From Pseudomonadota bacterium (GTDB lineage Bacteria; Pseudomonadota; Alphaproteobacteria; Sphingomonadales; Sphingomonadaceae), in assembly GCA_023424095.1 (NCBI GenBank), contig JAFAEG010000130.1, positions 1 through 37,711 on the forward strand: a DNA stretch of 37,711 nucleotides, read 5' to 3'. The notes beneath the pieces are model-generated. The model saw only the letters and a list, made by a program, of their open reading frames with translations, was not told the origin of the DNA and did not search any database. Shown here piece by piece: positions 23,675 through 31,957 of the stretch (position 1 is its first letter; each line of letters opens with the position of its first letter). The position numbers were made by a program, and so were the translations under genes.

Positions 23675-24387
23675 GCTTCGCCTTCGCGCTTCACCCGGGG
23701 ATCGATCCTGCGGCGTTGCGCGAAGCCTATGCCCGCGACCGCCGCGTCCAGCTCGCGCCATTTCTGGCCGATGACGGCGCGGCGCGTCTGCGCGATCATT
23801 TGCGCGAGCGCGAGGATTGGGAACTCGCGCTGCGCGCCGGCGATCGCGAATTCACCTTCGACGCGGCGGCGAAGGCCGAACTCGGCGCCGACAAGCTTGC
23901 CGCCCTGCGCAGCCTCGCCGCGCCGCGCGGACACGACTTCACTTATGCCTATGAGCGCATCGTCGCTCGCCTGCGGCAGAGCGGCGCGGCGGAAAGCGAC
24001 ACCTTGCTCGCCGACTTCGCGACCTTCCTGTCGAGCGAGCTTATCCTCGCGCTCTTCCGGTCGATCACCGGCGCCGACGAGATCGCCGCCGCTGACGCCA
24101 AGGCCAGCCGCTATGGCTCCGGCGACTTCCTTACGCTGCATCACGATCGCCAGGAGGAGAGCAGCCGCATTGCCGCCTACGTGCTTGGCCTCACCGAAGG
24201 CTGGCGTGCCGAATATGGCGGGCTCTTGCTGTTCCACGAACCGGGCGGGGAGATCGAGCGCGGCTTCGTCCCGGCGATGAACGTGCTGAATCTGTTCGCC
24301 ATCCCGCAGGGCCACAGCGTCAGTCAGGTGACCAGCTTCGCCCCCGCGCCGCGCTATGCGGTGACCGGCTGGCTGCTGCCCCGCTGA
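23671..24387 (+). CDS. 2-oxoglutarate/Fe(II)-dependent oxygenase (prolyl hydroxylase-like)
   Basis: 238 residues from a TTG start in a TTGA overlap with the SDR stop; no ATG or GTG occurs near the beginning, so the TTG is the best choice. Seen: the iron ligands H157-x-D159 in LTLHHDRQ, distal histidine H215 in IPQGHSVSQV, and arginine R228 (APRYAVTGW) for 2-oxoglutarate. These fit the double-stranded beta-helix of P4H-type oxygenases related to OGFOD1/Tpa1, which hydroxylate a proline or similar residue. Substrate unknown. The last 34 bases overlap the 3' end of the convergent glucokinase gene. Confidence 0.85.
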   Translation: MSFAFALHPGIDPAALREAYARDRRVQLAPFLADDGAARLRDHLREREDWELALRAGDREFTFDAAAKAELGADKLAALRSLAAPRGHDFTYAYERIVARLRQSGAAESDTLLADFATFLSSELILALFRSITGADEIAAADAKASRYGSGDFLTLHHDRQEESSRIAAYVLGLTEGWRAEYGGLLLFHEPGGEIERGFVPAMNVLNLFAIPQGHSVSQVTSFAPAPRYAVTGWLLPR

Positions 24388-25331
24388 AACGCCACCGCGG
24401 CGCCGATCAGGCCCGGTTCCGGCTCGGTCAGCAGCAGCACCGAAACCCGCTCCATCCGCTCCCGATAGCGGCCCTTGGCCACGAACGCCTCGCGGAACGC
24501 CGGCGACGCCAGCCGCCCCGGCATGCGGTTGGCCAGCCCGCCGGTGATGACCACGACGCTAGAGCCATGGGCGAGACTGAGGTCACCCGTCGCTGCCCCG
24601 AACGCGCCAATCAGGATGTCGAGCGCCTCCACCGCGCGGTCGTCACCGCCGTCTATCGCGGCATCCCACAAAGCGGCGGCAGTCATCGCGTCGCCGCCGA
24701 GCATCGCGTGAATATCGGCCAGGCCCGGCCCGGATGCGACCCGTTCGACCGAGCAGCGTCCATGCTGCCCGACGACATGCTGCTCGATGCGCCGCTCGAT
24801 CTCGGTCCGTGGCGCGAAGCCGATATGGCCGCCTTCGCTCTCGACGATCTGGCTCCGGCCGCCGCGCCGCACGACCAAGGAGACGCCGAGCCCGGTGCCC
24901 AGACCCGCCACAGTGATTGCGCCCTCTGCGGGAAGGTCGTGCCCCGGTCCGGAAAGGCGCTGGAACGCCCCGGCGGGCAGCGCCGACACGGCGTGAGCGA
25001 CGGCGCCGAAATCATTGAGCAGCAGCAGCCGGTCGAGGCCCAGCGTTGCACCGATCACTCGCCGGTCGATCGCCCAGTGGCTGTTGGTGAAGCGCAGGAC
25101 GTCGCCTTCGATCGGTGCTGCGACCGCGATGGCGGCGGCGGTAGGGGACGCGTCGCCATTGTCAGCGACAAAGGCCGACCAGGCCGAGGCGAGCCCGTCA
25201 TGGTCCGCCGTCCGATATTTGCGGATGGCGCCCACCACCGGCGGGGCGCCCGGCGACAAGGTGGCGAGCGCGAAGCGGGCGTGCGTCCCGCCCACGTCGC
25301 CCACCGCAATCGTCTCATTGGCTCCGGTCAT
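24354..25331 (-). CDS. glk: Glucokinase (Glk family)
   Basis: About 325 residues from the ATG at 25331; a longer frame reaches 25364. It phosphorylates glucose with ATP. Seen: the phosphate-binding GDVGGTHARF at 11-20, LLNDFGAVAHAV carrying the catalytic aspartate, GLGTGLG, ESEGGHIGFAP, and the adenosine motif ITGGLANRM. These are the conserved blocks of the bacterial Glk family (PF02685), not of ROK kinases, which have a CxCGxxGC zinc motif absent here. Together with pgi it gives two early steps of glucose use in the same window, though in separate units. Confidence 0.88.
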   Translation of the reverse strand: MTGANETIAVGDVGGTHARFALATLSPGAPPVVGAIRKYRTADHDGLASAWSAFVADNGDASPTAAAIAVAAPIEGDVLRFTNSHWAIDRRVIGATLGLDRLLLLNDFGAVAHAVSALPAGAFQRLSGPGHDLPAEGAITVAGLGTGLGVSLVVRRGGRSQIVESEGGHIGFAPRTEIERRIEQHVVGQHGRCSVERVASGPGLADIHAMLGGDAMTAAALWDAAIDGGDDRAVEALDILIGAFGAATGDLSLAHGSSVVVITGGLANRMPGRLASPAFREAFVAKGRYRERMERVSVLLLTEPEPGLIGAAVAFQRGSSQPVTA

Positions 25332-25470
25332 CGCTTGGCTTCTATCGTCACCTGGCATCGGCACAATCCGGCATTGGTTCGGACCGGGATCGCCAGACGG
25401 AGCGGGCTGCTTGACCCAGTGGCGATCCTGAAGGACACCCTATCCAATCATATTGGGGGCAATTGGCGTC

Positions 25471-27093
25471 ATGGCGATCCTTTCCATCCCTTGTTTGCGC
25501 TGCCGGGCAACGGCCCAGGCCGACGAGAATGCGCCGGGCGCATCGTGTCCTTCCTGCGGCCTGGTGCTGCCGCCGCCCGCCGCCGCGGCGTGGATGGTCA
25601 GCAGGGAAGGGACGCAGCCTTTCGGCCCCTACACGATCGCGCAAGTGGCCGCCTATCTCGGCCAGTCGCAGGTGCTGCCGACCGACAGCCTGTGGCATCA
25701 AGGCGCGCCCGATTGGGTGCAAGCGGGGCAATTGCCCGCGCTCACCGGCGGTGTGGCGCCCGCCGCCCAGCCTGCGCCGCAGCCCTACGCGCCGGCCGAA
25801 CAGCCTTATGCCCCGCAGCCGCAGGCCGATCCCTATGCGGGCCAGCCGCAGCCTCATGGCGCGCCGCAAGCCTATGGCGCCCCGGCCCAGCCCTATGGCG
25901 CGCCCGCCCAGCCTTACGGCGGGCAGCCTTATGGCGCGCCCGTCGCCGCCGGCCCAGGCTTCAGCCTCCATTTCAAGCGCGCGGTGAATTGGAACCTCAG
26001 CTCGATCGAGATCCTGCCCGAAGAGCGGGCCGTCCTTCTCGCCAACGGCGTCGATGACGACCATGCCGGCCGGTTCCTGATCTGGCGGCGCAGCGTGCTG
26101 GGCGCGGTCATGCCGATCACGCTCGTTTCTGCCTTGCTCGCCGTGCTGTCGGGGATCACCGGCGATCGAGGCTGGGCGCAGCTTTCGGCTTTCGGCATCC
26201 TCGTCGATCTGCTGCGCGTGCTGTCGCTGTTCGCTTTGCCCGCCGCGGCGTTCATGGCGCAGAAAATCTGGTACCGGCAAAGGCGCTCGCGCAACACCCT
26301 GATCACCGGCTTCATGGTCGCCTTCGCGACGCCGCTGGTGCTGGGCCTGATCCCATTCAGCTGGCTGATGGACTTGGGCTCGATCAACCCGATGGAGCGG
26401 GCGCAGGCCGCCGCCGGAGCGGGCTTCATCGGCGCGATCCTGGTCTATGTGACCTTGATGCCGGCCGTGCTGTCGCTGATCCCGGGGGTGCTGAGGGCTT
26501 GCCTGCGGATCAAGGCGCTGTTGCCGGAGGCGACCTTGCCGGGCTGGTTCCTGGTCGCCGCGACTCCGCTCTACATCCTGCTGTTCCTGGTCATCTTCAG
26601 CGTCATCAATCAGGTCGCTGGCCATTTCCTGCTGATCCTGGGCGTCCTCGCTCTGCTGATCTCGCCCGTCCTCTACGTGGTCAATTCCGGCACCTTCACC
26701 AAGCCGCTGCGCACCCCGGCCGAGATCGCCAAGGTCGGCACCGTCCAGAATCTCGCCGTCGGCATCGCTCTGGTCGGCGTCGTGCTGCTCGTTCTGTGGA
26801 CCTTCGTTGGGGGGATCGGCCCGCAGAACATCGCCCTGATCGGCGGGGAAGGCACCTCGCTGCTGCGGCCGTGGAATCCGCGCGTATTGCAATTCCCGAT
26901 CGACTTCGTCGGCCGCTCACTCTTCACCACGGTCGTCGTCGCCGACCTGATCATGCAGATGAACGTGTCGATGTGGCGGCACGACAAGCAGTCGGAAGGC
27001 GTGGCCGAAGCCGCGCATTACGACCGGATGATGGCCGAGATCGAGGAAGCCGGGGCGAAAACCGAAGTGCGGATGCCGCCGCCGGCTTACTGA
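25471..27093 (+). CDS. Zinc-ribbon / GYF_2 / polytopic membrane protein, function unknown
   Basis: 540 residues. In order: a zinc ribbon with C8, C11, C26 and C29; a GYF_2 (DUF4339) domain at about 43-95 (WMVSREGTQPFGPYT...WHQGAPDWVQAG); a Pro/Ala/Gln/Tyr/Gly linker at about 100-160 with repeated QPYGAP units; then about 7 or 8 membrane helices to residue 480; and a short charged tail. GYF_2 domains usually bind proline-rich peptides, and the linker is itself proline-rich, so intramolecular or partner contacts are possible (inference). The ATG at 25471 was preferred over a TTG at 25453. I do not recognise the membrane part. The gene stands between glk (divergent) and acs (convergent, 4 bp away). 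Confidence 0.75.
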   Translation: MAILSIPCLRCRATAQADENAPGASCPSCGLVLPPPAAAAWMVSREGTQPFGPYTIAQVAAYLGQSQVLPTDSLWHQGAPDWVQAGQLPALTGGVAPAAQPAPQPYAPAEQPYAPQPQADPYAGQPQPHGAPQAYGAPAQPYGAPAQPYGGQPYGAPVAAGPGFSLHFKRAVNWNLSSIEILPEERAVLLANGVDDDHAGRFLIWRRSVLGAVMPITLVSALLAVLSGITGDRGWAQLSAFGILVDLLRVLSLFALPAAAFMAQKIWYRQRRSRNTLITGFMVAFATPLVLGLIPFSWLMDLGSINPMERAQAAAGAGFIGAILVYVTLMPAVLSLIPGVLRACLRIKALLPEATLPGWFLVAATPLYILLFLVIFSVINQVAGHFLLILGVLALLISPVLYVVNSGTFTKPLRTPAEIAKVGTVQNLAVGIALVGVVLLVLWTFVGGIGPQNIALIGGEGTSLLRPWNPRVLQFPIDFVGRSLFTTVVVADLIMQMNVSMWRHDKQSEGVAEAAHYDRMMAEIEEAGAKTEVRMPPPAY

Positions 27094-27097
27094 TCGT

Positions 27098-29023
27098 TCA
27101 GCTGCGGCGGCCCGCGATCAGGCTGTCGACCAGGCTGGGATCGGCCAAGGTCGACGTGTCGCCGAGGTTCGAAAAGTCATTCTCCGCGATCTTGCGCAGG
27201 ATCCGCCGCATGATCTTGCCCGAGCGCGTTTTCGGCAGCGCCGGCGTGAAATGGATCAGATCGGGCGTTGCGATCGGCCCGATCTCGCTCCGCACCTGAT
27301 TGCGCAATGCCTGCTCCAGTTCGGGCGAACCTTCTTCACCGGCGTTCAGCGTCACATAGCAATAGATGCCGGTGCCCTTGATGTCGTGCGGGTAGCCGAC
27401 GACCGCGGCCTCCGCGACCAGCGGATGGGCGACCAAAGCGCTTTCGACCTCGGCGGTGCCGAGCCGGTGGCCGGACACGTTCAGCACATCGTCCACCCGG
27501 CCGGTGATCCAGTAATAATCATCCTCGTCGCGGCGGCAGCCGTCGCCGGTGAAATAGCGGTTCCGGTAGGTCGAGAAATAGGTCTGCACGAAGCGCTCAT
27601 GGTCGCCATAGACGCTGCGCATCTGGCCCGGCCAGGAACCGGCGATGACCAGATTGCCGGACGTGGCGCCGGCCAGTGGCTCGCCCTCGCCATCCAGCAA
27701 TTCGGGGATGATGCCGAAGAAGGGGCGTCCCGCGCTGCCGGGCTTCATGCCGTGCGCGCCGGGCAAAGTGGTGATCATGACGCCGCCCGTTTCGGTCTGC
27801 CACCAGGTGTCGACGATGGGCACCCGCTCCTCGCCGACGACTCGGTAGTACCATAGCCACGCTTCCGGATTGATCGGTTCGCCGACCGTTCCGAGCAGGC
27901 GCAGCGACGAGCGGTCGTGGCGAGTCACCCAATCGTCGCCCTCGCGCATCAGCGCGCGGATTGCGGTCGGCGCGGTGTAGAGGATGTTGACCTTGTGCCG
28001 CTCGACCATCTCCCAGAAGCGGCTGAAATCGGGATGGTTCGGAACGCCCTCGAACATCAGGCTGGTCGCCCCGTTCATCAGCGGCCCGTAAACGACGTAG
28101 CTGTGCCCGGTGACCCAGCCCACGTCGGCAGTGCACCAGAAGAGCTCGCCCGGCTTGTAGTCGAAGACATAGTGGAAGGTGGTCGCGGTCCACACCGCAT
28201 AGCCGCCGGTCGTGTGCAGCACGCCCTTCGGCTTTCCGGTCGAGCCGGAGGTATAGAGGATGAAGAGCGGATCTTCCGCGTTCATCGGCTCGCACGGGCA
28301 GCTGTCCGGCACCGTTTCGCCCAGCTCATGATACCAATGGTCACGGCCGGCCTGCATCGTCACCGGCTCGCCCGTGTGCCGCACGACGATCACGCCTTCG
28401 ACCGGGCCGCCTTCGGCCAAAGCCGCGTCGGCATTGGCCTTCAGTGCGACATTCTTGCCGCCGCGCCGGCCGCAATCGGCGGTGATCAGAAAGCGGCTGC
28501 CGCAATCCTCGATCCGCCCGGCCAGCGCTTCGGGCGAGAAGCCGCCGAACACGACGCTGTGCACCGCGCCGATCCGCGCACAGGCGAGCATCGCCACCGC
28601 CGCTTCCAGGATCATCGGCAGATAGATGGTGACCCGGTCGCCCTTGCCGGCGCCGAGCGCCTTCAGGCAATTCGCCATCCGCACCACTTCGGCATGGAGC
28701 GCGCCGTAGGTGAGCGAGCGCACCCCGCCCGGCGTGTCGGCTTCCCAGACCAAAGCCGTCTCGGCGGAGGCCGCGGGCAGGTGCCGGTCCACGCAATTGT
28801 AGCAGAGGTTCAGGACGCCATCCTCGAACCATTTGATCTCGACCGGATCGAACGACCAGTCGGCAATCTTCCCCGGGAAGCGCAGCCAGTCGATCCGTTT
28901 CGCCTGCTCGGCCCAGAAGGCGTCCGGCTCGTCCACCGATTGACGGTAGAGGCGGTCATAGTCCGCGGCGGTGCAAAAAGTACCGGCACGCGCCTCGGCG
29001 GGCGGCGGGATCATCTCGGTCAC
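27098..29023 (-). CDS. acs: Acetyl-CoA synthetase
   Basis: 641 residues, near the normal 650. Converts acetate, ATP and CoA to acetyl-CoA. Seen: an N-terminal domain with FWAEQAKRIDWLRF, the AMP-binding loop YTSGSTGKPKGVLHTTGGY, DTWWQTETGG, the hinge region YFTGDGCRRDEDDYYWITGRVDDVLNVSGHR (described by its key residues D-D-N-S-G-H-R), and the C-terminal PKTRSGKIMRR, in which K603 is the lysine whose acetylation inactivates Acs and which sirtuins deacetylate. The GTG at 29023 has GGAG nine bases upstream; an ATG at 29014 is the alternative. Confidence 0.96.
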   Translation of the reverse strand: MTEMIPPPAEARAGTFCTAADYDRLYRQSVDEPDAFWAEQAKRIDWLRFPGKIADWSFDPVEIKWFEDGVLNLCYNCVDRHLPAASAETALVWEADTPGGVRSLTYGALHAEVVRMANCLKALGAGKGDRVTIYLPMILEAAVAMLACARIGAVHSVVFGGFSPEALAGRIEDCGSRFLITADCGRRGGKNVALKANADAALAEGGPVEGVIVVRHTGEPVTMQAGRDHWYHELGETVPDSCPCEPMNAEDPLFILYTSGSTGKPKGVLHTTGGYAVWTATTFHYVFDYKPGELFWCTADVGWVTGHSYVVYGPLMNGATSLMFEGVPNHPDFSRFWEMVERHKVNILYTAPTAIRALMREGDDWVTRHDRSSLRLLGTVGEPINPEAWLWYYRVVGEERVPIVDTWWQTETGGVMITTLPGAHGMKPGSAGRPFFGIIPELLDGEGEPLAGATSGNLVIAGSWPGQMRSVYGDHERFVQTYFSTYRNRYFTGDGCRRDEDDYYWITGRVDDVLNVSGHRLGTAEVESALVAHPLVAEAAVVGYPHDIKGTGIYCYVTLNAGEEGSPELEQALRNQVRSEIGPIATPDLIHFTPALPKTRSGKIMRRILRKIAENDFSNLGDTSTLADPSLVDSLIAGRRS

Positions 29024-29145
29024 GCTGACAGGCTCCGTTGGCTGATTTCAGGAGCCGCTTAGCCCTGCCTCCCGGGCCAGACCAGCCCCGCCGGAGGGCC
29101 GGGATTGCGGCTTCTTTGCCAAACACCTATTTAGAGACCCTTCCC

Positions 29146-30330
29146 ATGAACGCGTCCGATCCTCTTCGCCCGACTTTGCCTTCGGCGTCCGAATGGCTTC
29201 GGCACCTGCCGTCGATCGCCGTGCTGGGCGGCATCGCGGCCCTGTTCGTCGGGGTCGGCAACGGGCTGCCGAGCCGGGCCGACGAGATCGTGATCGCGCC
29301 GGGCGCTGGCCTCGAGCAAGCGGAAGATGGCGCGCTCGTGCCGATCGCCCAGAGCGATCCCAATGCCCTCGTGCCGATTTCCGCGCTGGAAGCGTGGGAG
29401 ATGAACGCCAATCTGCCGACCGCGGCCGGGGCCAATCCCGCCGCCGCCGCATTCACTCTGCCGGCCGACGAAGTCGCGCAGATGCGGTCGATCGATTGCC
29501 TGACCGCGGCGGTCTATTACGAAGCGGGCCTGGAATCGCTCGATGGCCAGCGGGCCGTCGCGCAGGTCGTGCTGAACCGGGTGCGGCACCCCCATTATCC
29601 CAACACGGTCTGCGGCGTCGTCTTCCAGGGCCATACCCGGCGGACCGGCTGCCAGTTCACCTTCACCTGCGATGGGGCGCTCCGCCGGACGCCGAACGCG
29701 AATCTGTGGGAACGCTCGCGCGGCATCGCGCAGGCCGCGCTGTCGGGCTACGTCCATCGCCCGGTCGGCAGGGCGACGCATTATCACGCCAATTATGTCT
29801 TCCCTTATTGGGCGCCGACATTGACCAAGATCGCGACGATCGGCGCGCACATCTTCTATCGCTGGGACAGCTATGGCAGCGGCAGCGTCCGTTATGCGGG
29901 GGCAGAGCCGGACATTCGCTGGCGCGGCGGCTTCGGCCAGCCGGAGCGGGTGCTCGCCACCTCGACGACCGCGGTGGACGGCGAGGCGCGCGACGCCGCC
30001 GCTGCGGCGGCAGCCGCCGATGCGCTGAAGCAGGATCCGCGTGCCGGCACCTCGTTCCAGCGCTCGATCATGCGCCGCTACGAGCCGGTCAGCGACAGCG
30101 CGCAACAGATTGTCGAACGTCGAGCCACGACCAATGTCGGCCCCAGCGCCAGCACCCGCTGGTCGATCAGCGGTCAGCCGGATCCCGCCGCCACCCCGCA
30201 GCGACCATTGGGCCGTGAAGGCACGCAGCAGCCGGTCCAGCTGGAAGGCGTGCGCCGCCGCCCGGCCGTTCCGGCGCCGACGGTGGCGCCGTCGCCCGAG
30301 CCGAGCGTCAACGCCACGGAAGCGCGTTAG
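29146..30330 (+). CDS. Cell wall hydrolase (SleB/Hydrolase_2 family)
   Basis: 394 residues. A membrane or signal segment at about 22-40 is followed by a polar stretch, then a SleB-like lytic domain at about 118-240: the catalytic glutamate in AVYYEAGLES, AVAQVVLNRVRHPHYPNTVCGVVFQG, and CQFTFTCDG. The family cuts peptidoglycan glycan strands. The C-terminal 140 residues are Ala/Arg/Pro-rich and probably disordered. The ATG at 29146 begins the MNASDPLRP leader; the frame upstream has no homology. It is divergent from acs. Its TAG stop and the TAA of the convergent aminotransferase share TTAG. Confidence 0.87.
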   Translation: MNASDPLRPTLPSASEWLRHLPSIAVLGGIAALFVGVGNGLPSRADEIVIAPGAGLEQAEDGALVPIAQSDPNALVPISALEAWEMNANLPTAAGANPAAAAFTLPADEVAQMRSIDCLTAAVYYEAGLESLDGQRAVAQVVLNRVRHPHYPNTVCGVVFQGHTRRTGCQFTFTCDGALRRTPNANLWERSRGIAQAALSGYVHRPVGRATHYHANYVFPYWAPTLTKIATIGAHIFYRWDSYGSGSVRYAGAEPDIRWRGGFGQPERVLATSTTAVDGEARDAAAAAAAADALKQDPRAGTSFQRSIMRRYEPVSDSAQQIVERRATTNVGPSASTRWSISGQPDPAATPQRPLGREGTQQPVQLEGVRRRPAVPAPTVAPSPEPSVNATEAR

Positions 30331-31526
30331 GCGGGCAGCCGCTCCACGACCGCCGAGGCGAAGCGGTCGACATTCTCGTCGCTCAGGCCCGCGACGTTGA
30401 ACCGGCCCGAACCCGCCATGTAGATCGCCTCGCTCTCACGCAATTCCGCGACGGAATCGGGCGACAGCGGCAGCATCGAGAACATGCCGTTCTGCTGGTC
30501 GATATAAGCGAGCCGCGGGTCGAAGGAGGCGAGTTTCGCGCGCAGCCCCCGGATTCGGGTGCACATTTCGTCCAGCTCCGCATGCCAATCGGCGGCGAGT
30601 TCCGGCGTGTCGAGCACCAGCCGGGCGACGGCCGCGCCGTGATCGGGCGGCATCGACCACATCGTGCGGGCGAGGACGAGCAGGTTGGAATAAGCCGTCG
30701 CCGCGATCTGCGCGCTCGGCGCCTTCACGTGCAGCGAGCCGACACGGTCGCGATAGACGCCGAAATTCTTGTCGTTGGAATGGGCGAGCAAGGCCTGTTC
30801 GGATGCCGCGATCACCAGCCGCGCACCGGCCGCATCCTGCTGCAGGCCGTGGCCCAGGCCCTGATAGGCCAGGTCGACGAACGGGATCAGGCCGCGCCGC
30901 GCGACGATCTCCGCCAGCGCCTGCCACTGGACGAGTGACAGGTCGGCGCCGGTCGGATTATGGCAGCAGCCATGGACCAGCACGAGATCGCCGGAGCGTG
31001 CCGTCTCCAGTGCCGCCATCATCTCGTCGAACAGGATCTGTTGGGTGTCGCGATTGTAGAAGGGATGCTCGACAATCGTGAGGCCGGCGGTGGCGATCAG
31101 GGGCACGTGGTTCGGCCAGGTCGGCTGGCCGATAAACACCCGCGCCGCCGGATTGGCGAGCTTGATCAACTCGGCGCCGAGCCGCAGCGCGCCGCAGCCG
31201 CCGGGCGTCTGCAGGCCGATATAGCGATCGTCCGTGCCAGGTCCGAATGCCATGTCGCGCATCAGCTCGACGAAACGCACATCGCCGTCGCCGCCGAGAT
31301 AGGCCTTGGTTTCCTGCGTTTCGTTGAGGATTCGCTCGGCCTTCTTCACTGCGCGAAGGATCGGCGTGTTGCCCGCCGCGTCGCGATAGACGCCGACGCC
31401 CAGGTCGATCTTGTGCGGGCGCGGGTCGCGCCGGACCATGCCGATGATCGCGAGCAGGGGATCGCTTGGCTGCGGCTGCAGCGCCTCAAACAATTGCGGC
31501 CGTGCCAGCTGCTGCGTGTCGCTCAT
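30327..31526 (-). CDS. Aspartate/aromatic amino acid aminotransferase (class I)
   Basis: 399 residues. Seen, by comparison with E. coli AspC/TyrB: the tryptophan stacking on PLP in QPTWPNH, Asn in HGCCHNPTG, Asp and Tyr in VDLAYQG, the Schiff-base lysine in HSNDKNFGVYRDRVG with Arg eight residues on, the substrate arginine in LARTMWSMPP, and the alpha-carboxylate arginine in GSGRFNVAGL. All key residues are present, so it should be active on aspartate and/or aromatic amino acids; which one is not decidable. The SND before the lysine differs from the usual S-x-S. The ATG at 31526 has GGAG nine bases before it; one at 31541 is possible. Confidence 0.9.
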   Translation of the reverse strand: MSDTQQLARPQLFEALQPQPSDPLLAIIGMVRRDPRPHKIDLGVGVYRDAAGNTPILRAVKKAERILNETQETKAYLGGDGDVRFVELMRDMAFGPGTDDRYIGLQTPGGCGALRLGAELIKLANPAARVFIGQPTWPNHVPLIATAGLTIVEHPFYNRDTQQILFDEMMAALETARSGDLVLVHGCCHNPTGADLSLVQWQALAEIVARRGLIPFVDLAYQGLGHGLQQDAAGARLVIAASEQALLAHSNDKNFGVYRDRVGSLHVKAPSAQIAATAYSNLLVLARTMWSMPPDHGAAVARLVLDTPELAADWHAELDEMCTRIRGLRAKLASFDPRLAYIDQQNGMFSMLPLSPDSVAELRESEAIYMAGSGRFNVAGLSDENVDRFASAVVERLPA

Positions 31527-31789
31527 CTCATTCGTCTCCATTCTCCGGGGCGGCATACAGGCTGGGTCGCGCAAGGCAAATTCGGCGGTCAAGTCAGCCG
31601 CGCTTGATCAGCCGCCGCATGCGCCCTATCTGCCCCTCGCGGGACCGGGCCCCTCTGGCGACCAGCTCATTTGCTGCTCGTGATGTCGGACCGCATCGGG
31701 TTAGCTCGATGCAGGTTCGAACGGCAGTTCCGGGTCCTCATTCCTCATTCGCGCGCCCGATCTATGCAATTCCATCGACGGAGACGGCA
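31527..31789. other. Divergent intergenic region
   Basis: 263 bp between the aminotransferase and the 54-residue peptide gene. It must hold promoters for both directions. I searched it by eye for the yybP-ykoY manganese riboswitch often found before terC-type genes and did not find its conserved core. A GGTTCGAAC near 31705 looks like a tRNA T-loop but has no matching arms. Confidence 0.5.
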
Positions 31790-31954
31790 ATGAAAAAGCT
31801 CTTCAAACTGATCATCCTGCTGCGCGGCGCCGCGCAGTTGCTCGGCCGCGGCCGAGCGCGACGCCATGCTTACTACCCCTTGCACAGCCGCCAGCGGGCG
31901 CCCTCGCTGGCCGAACGACTGCTGCGCCAGCTGACCAGCCGGACGGGGAGGTAA
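31790..31954 (+). CDS. Small basic amphipathic protein, hypothetical (54 residues)
   Basis: 54 residues preceded by GGAGACGG. The N-terminus KKLFKLIILLRGAAQLLGR is a basic amphipathic or weakly membrane-inserting helix, followed by an Arg-rich segment (RGRARRHAYY) and a second basic helix (LAERLLRQLTSR). More than a quarter of residues are Lys or Arg. No family recognised. The stop is only 3 bp before the terC ATG, and the terC ribosome site GGGGAGG lies in its last codons, so it is in the same transcript. It could be a small membrane-associated partner or a leader peptide. Confidence 0.6.
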   Translation: MKKLFKLIILLRGAAQLLGRGRARRHAYYPLHSRQRAPSLAERLLRQLTSRTGR

Positions 31955-31957
31955 GCA

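Noticed and set aside
31690..31740. Possible tRNA (GGTTCGAAC T-loop-like sequence)
   Set aside because: No acceptor, D or anticodon arms around it; GTTCGAAC is simply palindromic.
31607..31789. yybP-ykoY manganese riboswitch before terC
   Set aside because: The conserved core and paired stems were not found by eye; a covariance-model search would settle it.
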